Assembly: GCA_023229845.1 (NCBI GenBank) | Contig: JALNYK010000058.1 | Span: 1-6,997 of the forward strand | Length of the DNA: 6,997 bases | Source of the DNA: Gallionella sp. | Lineage (GTDB): Bacteria > Pseudomonadota > Gammaproteobacteria > Burkholderiales > Gallionellaceae | Reading direction: 5' to 3' | Part shown: one piece after another, positions 1-6,956 of the stretch | How positions within the stretch are numbered: position 1 is the first letter of the stretch | Layout: every line of letters starts with the position of its first letter | Notes under the pieces: model-generated | Seen by the model: the letters and a program-made list of their open reading frames with translations, nothing else | Told to the model about the DNA's origin: nothing | The model's database searches: none | Translations under genes and position numbers: made by a program

Positions 1-740
1 CCACATGCGCCGGTACCGAAATCCCACCAGCCACGCCAGTTCCAGGGTGTGTAAATGTCATTGAAAGGGCGCATTGGAGCGCTGCTGATAAAGAGATCCC
101 AATCCAAAGTTTTCGGAGTTTTCATCGCAAGAGTTGGCCGTTGAAGTCCCTGCGGCCAGATGGGCCGGTCTGTCCATGCGTGCACCTCCTTAATTTCACC
201 GATTTCGCCGTTCCATATCCATTCGCAAAGCTGCCGGACACCATCACCGGAATTGCCCTGATTTCCCATTTGGGTTGCTACTTTGTGTTTGGCAGCCAGA
301 CGGGTCAGCAGTCGCGATTCGTAAACCGAATGAGTCAGAGGTTTTTGACAATAGACATGTTTTCCGAGCGAAAGAGCAGTTGCGGCAATTCCTGCATGAG
401 AATGGTCTGCAGTGGCAACCATCACGCCATCAATAGAACTTCCTATTTCGTCGAACATTTTGCGCCAATCCCAATAGCGTTTGGCAGTAGGAAATTCGTT
501 AAAACACTTTTCGGAATATTTCCAATCAACATCGCACAAACCAATAATATTCTCTGTCGACATTCCGACCAAATTGGGATGACCTTTCCCACCCACCCCA
601 ACTCCTACAATGTTCATCTTGTCGCTGGGAGCTTTGTGACCTAACCCACTGACTGAAAGGCTTGGTACAATCGAAATTCCGGCAGTTGCAATAGCACTGT
701 GCTTTAAGAAATTTCTCCGTGAATTATTTAAATTTTCCAT
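1..740 (-). CDS. Gfo/Idh/MocA family oxidoreductase, Tat-exported, 3'-truncated by the window edge
   Basis: The first 246 residues are present; the gene continues beyond base 1. Translation from the ATG at 740 gives a twin-arginine signal, SRRNFLK at residues 7-13, followed by a hydrophobic stretch (about 15-31). This predicts folded export to the periplasm with the cofactor already bound. A Rossmann nucleotide-binding turn follows, GVGVGGKGH at 46-54, after strand MNIV. Next come ATADHSHAG (109-117) and CQKPLTHS (131-138), the family's usual (E)KP segment with Lys133 as the expected catalytic or cofactor-contacting lysine and Gln in place of the common Glu. The Trp-rich end (about 228-246) is typical of the substrate domain in large secreted Bacteroidota/Planctomycetota members. 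The family uses NAD(P) on sugars and cyclitols; Tat-exported relatives include GH109-type glycosidases with bound NAD. The start lies 19 bases beyond the preceding stop, so it is probably in the same operon. Substrate unknown. A 167-codon opposite-strand ORF inside it is a shadow. Confidence 0.93.
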   Translation of the reverse strand, partial: MENLNNSRRNFLKHSAIATAGISIVPSLSVSGLGHKAPSDKMNIVGVGVGGKGHPNLVGMSTENIIGLCDVDWKYSEKCFNEFPTAKRYWDWRKMFDEIGSSIDGVMVATADHSHAGIAATALSLGKHVYCQKPLTHSVYESRLLTRLAAKHKVATQMGNQGNSGDGVRQLCEWIWNGEIGEIKEVHAWTDRPIWPQGLQRPTLAMKTPKTLDWDLFISSAPMRPFNDIYTPWNWRGWWDFGTGAC

Positions 741-759
741 TTAATAGTATGATTTGTGA

Positions 760-1524
760 TTATTTAAATTCTTTTAGTTTTATATTCTGGAACCATACCT
801 GTGTCCCATGGTTTTGAAGCGAAATATGTCCTACATCAAATTTTCCATAATCAGGGAAGTCCGCCCACTTGCCACTGCTGCGAAGCTTTTTCCACTCGTC
901 AGCATATTTTTCGTATTGCACAACTACCACCCCGTTAATGATTTGCGTTACATGATTGCCATCAACAACGAGCATCAGGTGGTTCCATTCGCCAATTGGC
1001 TTACATGGGAGTGATTTTGGAGGGTACATCGCGTAGTTGGCGCCGCAGATCTGCCAGTCTTTTAAAGGATCGGGCCAGTTGGCCTGGTCAATGATCTGAA
1101 ATTCAGGACCTGTCTCGTAAGGATATTTGTATTTGGGATCTTCTGCAATCTGGAAAATAATTCCGCTGTTGGTTCCTTTCATGAGTTTGAAATCAATGCT
1201 TAATGCAAAATTGCGGTATTTTTTGTTTGTGATAATATCCTGACTCTCAGCGCCACCTTTGGTTGTTGTGGTAAACACTCCATTCTCAATTACCCAGCAA
1301 TCGGGGAAACCCTTTAAATTGAATCCATGCCATCCATTTATAGTTTTACCGTCAAAAAGTAGTGTCCATCCCTTCTTTTTCTCCACCGAAGTGAGCGTAT
1401 TCGGATTAGTCGAACGATCAATTTGACCGTAGAGTGTAAGAGGATCTAGTTTTTTTGATGAATTACAATTACTCAGGAAAAACATCATCAGTCCAAATAG
1501 AATTAAGATTCTTTTAGTTTTCAT
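760..1524 (-). CDS. DUF1080 / 3-keto-disaccharide hydrolase family lipoprotein
   Basis: This is a 254-residue protein from the ATG at 1524. A TTG seven codons upstream (1545) is in frame, but the ATG places the basic MKTKR directly before the hydrophobic core and is preferred. The signal ends in a lipobox-like LSNC with Cys20; Asn at -1 is unusual, so lipidation is likely but not certain. The mature part carries the classic family landmarks: GWTLLFDGKTINGW (52-65), the strand with KGTNSGIIF (116-124), PEFQIID (141-147), GEWNH (178-182) and the closing strands LQNHGTQVWFQNI (236-248). These define the jelly-roll/concanavalin-like fold of Pfam PF06439. Members have been linked to cleavage of 3-keto-glycosides produced by Gfo/Idh/MocA dehydrogenases; such an enzyme is encoded 19 bases downstream. 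I infer a periplasmic or outer-membrane-attached glycoside-cleaving role. Its length is typical for a single-domain member. Confidence 0.9.
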   Translation of the reverse strand: MKTKRILILFGLMMFFLSNCNSSKKLDPLTLYGQIDRSTNPNTLTSVEKKKGWTLLFDGKTINGWHGFNLKGFPDCWVIENGVFTTTTKGGAESQDIITNKKYRNFALSIDFKLMKGTNSGIIFQIAEDPKYKYPYETGPEFQIIDQANWPDPLKDWQICGANYAMYPPKSLPCKPIGEWNHLMLVVDGNHVTQIINGVVVVQYEKYADEWKKLRSSGKWADFPDYGKFDVGHISLQNHGTQVWFQNIKLKEFK

Positions 1525-1623
1525 ATATATTAATTTTTTAATCAAACCATTGCGTAAAAAGCAATCAATTCAATTGTCAGGCAGTTAATTTAATTTTTTT
1601 CATCTCATCTCAATTGACAACAA

Positions 1624-2301
1624 TTACAACGTTTTGATCCTTATATTACGAAACCATACTGTTGCATTTGCATGTTTACCCTGCAATCCGATAAAGCCTT
1701 TTGTCGGTAATTCTGCAAGAGGATTAGGCAGCCAGGATGGTATACTGCTGCCGTCAGGGTTCGTTGCACCAGATGTCCATTGTCTCATATCCATTGTTGT
1801 AATTTTCTCCCCATTCAGCTTAACTTCTATCATTTCCCCTTTACAAATGATCCGATAATGGTTCCACTCTCCTGGTTTTTTGACAACCTTCTGGTGATTT
1901 GCAGGCAAGTGACCAAAAATGGCGCCGCACTGAAAATCTTTTCTCGCGTTACCCCATTTCTCGCAATAATCATCAGCAATTTGAATTTCAACTGAATTGG
2001 GAATCCATTTTTCCTGATCTGTACAATAAACAATAACTCCACTGTTTGTTCCGTCCTCTGTTTTGAATTCGAGGTCAAGAACAAAATTCTCATATTGCCC
2101 AATAGTCCAGATTGCCTTATCTTCTGAAGCGGTAAGAACACCATCTTCAATTTTCCAACACTTCTTATCATATATTGCCTGTCTCAAATCTGTTCCAAAC
2201 AATGGCTGCCATTTATGATTTTTTTTGCTACTTGGATTAGCAAATCCAATTTGGCAAAAGCTCAAAAGCAGAATTAAAAAAATTAGTTGAGTACTTTTCA
2301 T
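1624..2301 (-). CDS. Second, divergent DUF1080-family protein, secreted
   Basis: The 225-residue product starts at the ATG at 2301. Residues 1-21 form a Sec signal peptide (hydrophobic LIFLILLLSF, likely cut after GFA). There is no lipobox, so unlike its neighbour it should be a soluble periplasmic protein. Family landmarks are present but weaker: WQPLF (31-35), CWKIEDGVLTA (48-58), FVLDLEFKTEDGTNSGVIV (73-91), VEIQIAD (104-110), GEWNHYRI (144-151), LNGE (162-165) and the closing strands GFIGLQGKHANATVWFRNI (202-220). The first motif has FGTDL where the neighbour has FDGKT. The sequence differs clearly from the other DUF1080 protein, so the two are not a recent duplication. The gap to the next gene's ATG is 99 bases and to the lyase-like gene upstream 125 bases. 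I infer that it also acts on glycosidic bonds; specificity is unknown. Confidence 0.85.
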   Translation of the reverse strand: MKSTQLIFLILLLSFCQIGFANPSSKKNHKWQPLFGTDLRQAIYDKKCWKIEDGVLTASEDKAIWTIGQYENFVLDLEFKTEDGTNSGVIVYCTDQEKWIPNSVEIQIADDYCEKWGNARKDFQCGAIFGHLPANHQKVVKKPGEWNHYRIICKGEMIEVKLNGEKITTMDMRQWTSGATNPDGSSIPSWLPNPLAELPTKGFIGLQGKHANATVWFRNIRIKTL

Positions 2302-2426
2302 CTTTTATACTTATTCTGATTAAATATTTCGTTCCCAATATTTACATTAAACAGTTAAAATCCATGGTTATATTGCAGAAGATGTCCATACGATGAATAC
2401 TCTGTCTGTTTAATTTATTGGCTACT

Positions 2427-4823
2427 TTATGTTGGCATGATCACAAACTTTTTTGATACCGTTTGCAAATACCTTCCACCTTTATCCCGGCAATCGGCTT
2501 TTATAATAACCACACCGTTAATCTTTAAGTCTTTTATTAGGATATCATTTCCCGAAAAGACTTCAATATTCATTCGTCTATCAAGTAAGCGGCCCATTAT
2601 ATCATAACATGCAACCGTAACTGTTACTGTCTCGCATGGTAAAACAATATTTCTACACGATAGTACTTTTAAAGTTATATTACAACCATTGTGAATGAGT
2701 GTTATATCTGTAGACACATCCGATGATATAACTGGAAAATTTCCCCTCCAATCTACACTCTCTACAGCTCCAGTGACCGGATCAGTGATCGTCAATACTT
2801 TATCGACCATTGTTACAAGAGGATGAGTGGCATCGAGGCGGGCATCGAGATCAGGCCAGGAGTCTGAAACTTCAGGTACTCCATTCACCCAAACATTGGG
2901 GATCATCCTTACCTTACCTTCGGCATCAGCAACAAGATTGGTATCGTATTCCGTTTTGAGGGTCACGTTTTCTGAATTGGTATATTCTACGGTCAGGGAC
3001 GGACTGGAGCCGGATCCCCATATAACGCTTGGTTGCCGGGCAGTAAGGTTCGCTTTGAACGTTTCAAATGTGGCAAACTTACCGCCGCTCTGGACACTGG
3101 TACCAACCTCAACAACAAATCCTGTCTGGGAACGTCCTCCATGAAGTAAGGCCGTAGCATAAAGCGCCTTCCAAACATTTGTGTTGTCGATCTGAGTTGT
3201 GGAGGGGGTCAGCGAGCGGATTCCTATGTAGGTGTGGCCTTCACGCAAAAAATACCATTTTGTGCCATCTGCATTGGATACTTCGCTTGTTTCGTCCATA
3301 GTAATAGGGAAACGGATCCCGCACTCCTTGCGTTGCGCGTTTGCATGTTCACTTCGCCTGACTCGGTTTATAGACCGGTCAGTAAGGTAAAAGTCCTTAC
3401 GGGTTGACGTTGGCCAGGGATCAGAATCGGTAATGTTAAACATCACAATTACAGTATTTTTTTCGTGGGCCACTTGCATAAAGGGAGAAAGGGGACCCTG
3501 CCACCATGCGAAATTGGATGGAGTTTCGGGCTCATCGGCGAGCCAGTATGGATGACCGGCCTGAAGGTATTGCAACCGGTCATTGGAACGATAGGCAATG
3601 CCCAGTTTGCTACCGTCGGTCAAATAAAATCCGGAAGGATCATGATAACCAGTCATTGAGCCGATTGCGAATTCCTTGTCGCGCCAAACACGACGGTGTG
3701 CAACATCAAAAATTGCTGAAGTGGAACTTCCATTATGACCTGGCTCTGTAGTTTTCACCCAGTGCGCTTTGCCCGGATTGTCGCTGCTTAGGTTGGCAAT
3801 GCGCTCCAAAACTATAGGTGGCCGGTAGGAGGAAATAGCCGGATAGAGCGCCCACAAGGGATCGCCCCAGGTTGTCATTCGGGCTGCATCAGGAGTAAAC
3901 TGATTCCAATAGAGCCAGTTCAGCAGAAGGGTAGGGTTCTTAACACCATCTTCAATTCCTGGACCCTTACCTCCATTTGTGTAAAGTGAGTTGTAGAACC
4001 GCGGGTAAGGATCAAGAATATAACCGCGATAAACGTTAACAGACAAGTGCGCGAGCAAGTGAAGAATCATGGCATGGGCGATACCTTTCATCTCCTTGTC
4101 TACAGCAAATTCATAAAGATGTAACAAGGGCATTAGGTGGGCCATAAGATAATTTGGCGAGGCGGCCTCACCGAATGAGTGGGCATAGCGTTTCTGTCCT
4201 TCCAAGCGTAACATCTCTTTGACATCTTTCATCATTGTGGAGGAATTTACCCTTGCACTTCCCAAAGGAAGATCTATACGATCAGAACGTTTGGGGTTTG
4301 GAAAGTCAGGTTGCCATGAGCCATTTGGAAATTTTTGAGCCAACAGATAAGCGTTAGACAGCCTCAATAAATGGTGATTTTCAGTGCCTCCCCCATACCA
4401 GAAGTAGAACTTTTCGGCATCTTTTCCAATTTTGGACATCTGCGCAGAACTGAACCGGTCGCCAAACTGGTAAATGGCCCTGACAATACCTAAAGGGAAA
4501 AATTCGCTCGACTGAAGTTGGTCATAAGTGGTCAGGAGTTCAAACATCTTCGAAGTATAATTGACAGCATTGTTCGAGTTCGTCGAACTGGCAGGATAAT
4601 TATAAAGGTTGGCCAGGTTATAGACCATCCCAAGATGTTGGGTTTGGGTAGGTGCTGGCCAGTTCAGGCCTAAAAGCCAATTCCTGCGGCCTTCGAACGT
4701 ACTCCAGTCCTGTCCTTCATATAATGTTGATGCAACAATTTTTTTAACGCCGGTAAAAAATGTCCCCACAAAAAGGAAAGTAATTAGACAGACTGAGTTC
4801 AGATACCTAAATTTTATATGCAT
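2427..4823 (-). CDS. Secreted (alpha/alpha)-toroid polysaccharide-lyase-like enzyme with T9SS-like C-terminal tail
   Basis: The ATG at 4823 follows purine-rich GAAGAAGAAATCC and gives 798 residues. A signal peptide (hydrophobic about 11-26) probably ends near KKIVAS (27-32). Residues about 40-340 look all-helical and contain GGGTENHHLLRLSNAYLLA (144-162), GEAASPNY (218-225), LLHLYEFA (233-240) and VNVYRGYILDPYPRF (262-276). This resembles the helical toroid of lyase-type enzymes, where an Asn/His/Tyr set is often catalytic; Asn149, His150/His151 and Tyr224 or Tyr265 are candidates by inference. About 345-695 looks beta-rich (PGHNGSS, RVWRDKEFAIGSMTGY, WWQGPLSPFMQVA), as in the beta-sandwich that follows such barrels. 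The last 70 or so residues (YDIMGRLL at 740-747, DKGGRYLQTVSKKFVI at 780-795) resemble a T9SS type A sorting domain, predicting secretion or surface anchoring. The gene sits after susCD, so it probably makes the first cut in the target glycan. I cannot assign a PL/GH family number. Exact substrate unknown. Confidence 0.8.
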   Translation of the reverse strand: MHIKFRYLNSVCLITFLFVGTFFTGVKKIVASTLYEGQDWSTFEGRRNWLLGLNWPAPTQTQHLGMVYNLANLYNYPASSTNSNNAVNYTSKMFELLTTYDQLQSSEFFPLGIVRAIYQFGDRFSSAQMSKIGKDAEKFYFWYGGGTENHHLLRLSNAYLLAQKFPNGSWQPDFPNPKRSDRIDLPLGSARVNSSTMMKDVKEMLRLEGQKRYAHSFGEAASPNYLMAHLMPLLHLYEFAVDKEMKGIAHAMILHLLAHLSVNVYRGYILDPYPRFYNSLYTNGGKGPGIEDGVKNPTLLLNWLYWNQFTPDAARMTTWGDPLWALYPAISSYRPPIVLERIANLSSDNPGKAHWVKTTEPGHNGSSTSAIFDVAHRRVWRDKEFAIGSMTGYHDPSGFYLTDGSKLGIAYRSNDRLQYLQAGHPYWLADEPETPSNFAWWQGPLSPFMQVAHEKNTVIVMFNITDSDPWPTSTRKDFYLTDRSINRVRRSEHANAQRKECGIRFPITMDETSEVSNADGTKWYFLREGHTYIGIRSLTPSTTQIDNTNVWKALYATALLHGGRSQTGFVVEVGTSVQSGGKFATFETFKANLTARQPSVIWGSGSSPSLTVEYTNSENVTLKTEYDTNLVADAEGKVRMIPNVWVNGVPEVSDSWPDLDARLDATHPLVTMVDKVLTITDPVTGAVESVDWRGNFPVISSDVSTDITLIHNGCNITLKVLSCRNIVLPCETVTVTVACYDIMGRLLDRRMNIEVFSGNDILIKDLKINGVVIIKADCRDKGGRYLQTVSKKFVIMPT

Positions 4824-5145
4824 GGATTTCTTCTTCTATTCTAAATAAAATATTATAATTAGAAAGGGGTTTTGATAAATTAGTCTTCAGAAATTACATA
4901 TCCAGGAACATTATCCTTGATCCTAATTAGATAACGGAATTGCAATACTATTTCACAGGCATTCGCTAATCTATCTCCTTGAATTGTTCACGTTGAGGAG
5001 CTAGGCTCTATTAACGAACCCAGCTCCTGTTACGTGTTTTTTGCTTTTTTTTGAAGCGTTAAAAAAACGAGTATATTTTCAAGAATATGTCTGAACTGAG
5101 GATGACAAAATCTCCTATTGCCAATATACCCTCAACATTTTCTTT
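4824..5145. other. 322-base non-coding stretch between susD and the lyase-like gene
   Basis: This AT-rich spacer has only trivially short open frames on the minus strand (ATGs at most a few codons from a stop). It holds the stem-loop annotated separately at 4989-5052. I looked on the minus strand for the Bacteroidota promoter pattern (TAnnTTTG with an upstream TTG) ahead of the lyase-like gene. I found only imperfect matches such as TAGTATTG and TAATTTC, none with a convincing -33 element, so no promoter is called. The stretch is much longer than the other gaps in the cluster and is the natural place for a transcriptional break, processing site or internal promoter between susCD and the enzyme genes. 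Confidence 0.6.
4989..5052 (+). terminator. Long stem-loop with T-runs on the plus-strand side
   Basis: The left arm CACGT-TG-AGGAGCT-A-GG (4989-5005) pairs with the right arm CC-C-AGCTCCT-GTT-ACGTG (5019-5036). This makes a stem of 5 + 7 + 2 base pairs with a small internal loop and one A/C mismatch, closed by a 13-base loop. It is followed on the plus strand by TTTTTT, GC and a run of eight T. That is the layout of an intrinsic terminator for rightward (plus-strand) transcription. On the minus strand, the coding strand for every gene here, the hairpin is preceded by A-runs and has no T-run after it. For susD transcripts it could instead act as a 3' stabilising or processing hairpin. The pairing is seen directly; the function is inferred. 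Confidence 0.5.
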
Positions 5146-6927
5146 TTAGTAAAGGGGGTTTTGTACCAACTTATTATTTCTATTCATTTCATCCAAAGCG
5201 AAAGGAAGAAAATAAGACTTTGGAAGCCATGACCTTCTGAATGTCCCAGTCTCGAATGAAACTCCATATGTTGGAGAAACATCCGTAGAGGTACCATTCC
5301 ATAAATAGACAGGTTTAATAATCTCCGGATTCACATAAACCTGGTCTGCAATCATCCATCTTCTAATATCAAAATACCGATGGTCTTCAAAAGCTAACTC
5401 AATTCGCCGTTCATGACGGCAGCTTTGCCTTAATGCAGCACCTGTATTAGTAATAAGCTGCATTTTAGATCTGGTCCGTATTTTATTGAGCCAGGTTAAA
5501 GCTTCAGTTTCCTCGCCAAGTTCGATACAGGCCTCCGCATAGTTCAAAATTAATTCAGCATAACGAATAAAACGCCATGGTATCGCTTGTGTTGTATTTT
5601 GTGGATCTTCAACAGTTGGATCCATAAATTTCCTCATATAATAACCTGTCAGCCCTTTATCTATACCATTTGATACTCCTGTTTTTGAAGTTTGCCAAAC
5701 ACCCAATTGAATTTTACCAATAGGATCCTTAGGCATATATTGCGGCGGGCGGGCCCTCCATGATGCGCCTTCATAAAAAATAGAAGAATATAATCTGGGG
5801 TCACGTTTTACATACGGGTTGGCAGCATGAACGGGATTAGACCATGAAAAGGCAGTACCATCAGTAAATTCATAATCATCAACCAATTGGCCGATAACCT
5901 GGGCTGCTCCGTTACCTCTATAACCTGCAGGCAGATTCCATCTTCCAGGGGCATACTCATATCCATCATATAGGTTTGAAGTAAACCTGCGTATAAAAAT
6001 GTCTTCCGTTGTTTCGTTCAGCAGAAAGATGTCAGAATAATTTTTGATAGCTTCGTCAGTAGATGCAGGAGTCGGTTTATACAACGAATATACCCCTAAA
6101 TCGATGACCGCTTTGGCGGCATTTTTTGCGGCTGTCCAACGTTCTGTTCTATTCCCGCCAACATAACCCACCAATTCCTTGTTTACACCACCTGCCCATG
6201 CAGCTTCATTATTGTACAAATCGCTTGCAGCATAGAGTAAAGTTCTTGATTTTAAAGCCAAGGCGGCCCCTTTAGTAGCCCGAACAATATTATCGCCCCC
6301 AACTTGCTTTAGAGGTAAGTAATAGGCTGCACTATCGCATTGATCAGAAATAAATTTTATACATTCTGCATAAGTATTTCGAGAAGCTGCGTAATCATCG
6401 TTCAGACCATAAACCTTAGTGATAATAGGAACTCCACCATAAGTGGCAACCAGATTATGATACATAAAAGCTCTTAGGAAAAACACCTCACCTTTGAAGA
6501 CATTCTTAGTAGGTGTATCTACAGCGGAATTATCGATATTGGAGAAGAACAAATTGGCGTAGCGTATAAACGTATAAACCCTTTCCATGTTCATTGTTTT
6601 GAGCCTGTAACCATTTCCATAATTCCCAACCCTAAGGTCAAAAAAAAGCAAATCGCTAGGAGTAATTTCACTTCTTGTTATGCGGGAAATTGTTGCATCA
6701 GCAAACCAAACAGACTCGTCAGATACTGTTGAAAGCATAATATTACCATAACCATGCGGCACACCAGTATAAATGTTGTTAACATACACTCTTATGGTAC
6801 TGGCATTATTCCACACATTCTCGGCAGCGAATTGATCTACAGGGGTTAAGTTTAAATCATTTTTACATGATTGCAACTGCATAATCATACACACAGTGCA
6901 TATATAAATTACAAATCGTAGTTTCAT
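5146..6927 (-). CDS. susD-like: SusD/RagB family outer-membrane glycan-binding lipoprotein
   Basis: This complete 593-residue protein starts at the ATG at 6927. The signal ends in the lipobox LQSC (Cys21), so it should be lipidated, and KNDLNLTPVDQ follows as in SusD proteins. The N-terminal SusD domain (about 22-230) contains FKGEVFFLRAFMYHNLVATY (145-163) and GGVPII (164-169). The C-terminal RagB/SusD domain (about 300-593) contains WRFIRYAELILNYAEACIEL (451-470), LNKIRTR (480-486), HERRIELAFEDHRYFDIRRW (505-524) and the terminal YFLPFALDEMNRN (572-584) with QNPLY at the end. These tetratricopeptide-like helices are the family signature. SusD forms the lid on the SusC porin at the cell surface and binds oligosaccharide for TonB-powered import. 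Just upstream, 29 bases away, is the end of a SusC-type gene, the standard pair. Length is normal. The ligand cannot be predicted; it should match the product of the adjacent lyase-like enzyme. Confidence 0.97.
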   Translation of the reverse strand: MKLRFVIYICTVCMIMQLQSCKNDLNLTPVDQFAAENVWNNASTIRVYVNNIYTGVPHGYGNIMLSTVSDESVWFADATISRITRSEITPSDLLFFDLRVGNYGNGYRLKTMNMERVYTFIRYANLFFSNIDNSAVDTPTKNVFKGEVFFLRAFMYHNLVATYGGVPIITKVYGLNDDYAASRNTYAECIKFISDQCDSAAYYLPLKQVGGDNIVRATKGAALALKSRTLLYAASDLYNNEAAWAGGVNKELVGYVGGNRTERWTAAKNAAKAVIDLGVYSLYKPTPASTDEAIKNYSDIFLLNETTEDIFIRRFTSNLYDGYEYAPGRWNLPAGYRGNGAAQVIGQLVDDYEFTDGTAFSWSNPVHAANPYVKRDPRLYSSIFYEGASWRARPPQYMPKDPIGKIQLGVWQTSKTGVSNGIDKGLTGYYMRKFMDPTVEDPQNTTQAIPWRFIRYAELILNYAEACIELGEETEALTWLNKIRTRSKMQLITNTGAALRQSCRHERRIELAFEDHRYFDIRRWMIADQVYVNPEIIKPVYLWNGTSTDVSPTYGVSFETGTFRRSWLPKSYFLPFALDEMNRNNKLVQNPLY

Positions 6928-6956
6928 GATATATGTAAATTAAATAGTATTAATTA

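Noticed and set aside
141..644. 167-codon open frame on the plus strand
   Set aside because: It lies wholly inside the oxidoreductase gene on the opposite strand. Its translation has no recognisable domain, whereas the minus strand gives a clear Tat signal and Rossmann motif.
1525..1545. TTG start extending the DUF1080 lipoprotein by seven codons
   Set aside because: The ATG at 1524 gives a standard lipoprotein signal peptide directly. The extension only adds MIKKLIY ahead of it and would use a rarer start codon.
1830..2171. 113-codon minus-strand frame overlapping the second DUF1080 gene
   Set aside because: It is a different frame of the same DNA as a gene with clear family motifs and a signal peptide; the alternative translation is low-complexity and featureless.
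2302..2426. Possible promoter or terminator in the 125-base gap before the second DUF1080 gene
   Set aside because: I found only a short CCATGG palindrome and AT-rich sequence, with no extended hairpin or consensus promoter.
2827..3144. Plus-strand frame of 105 codons, with others at 3465-3659 and 3506-3751
   Set aside because: They are shadows of the GC-richer part of the lyase-like gene, where stop codons are rarer on the opposite strand; no leader or domain is recognisable.
2427..4823. Naming the large enzyme as a specific lyase such as hyaluronate, heparin or alginate lyase
   Set aside because: The architecture suggests a lyase, but the motifs do not match any of these families closely enough to assign substrate from sequence reading alone.
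4824..4988. Possible Bacteroidota -7 boxes (TAGTATTG, TAATTTC) ahead of the lyase-like gene
   Set aside because: Each match is imperfect and none has a TTG element at the expected distance; in AT-rich DNA such matches arise by chance.
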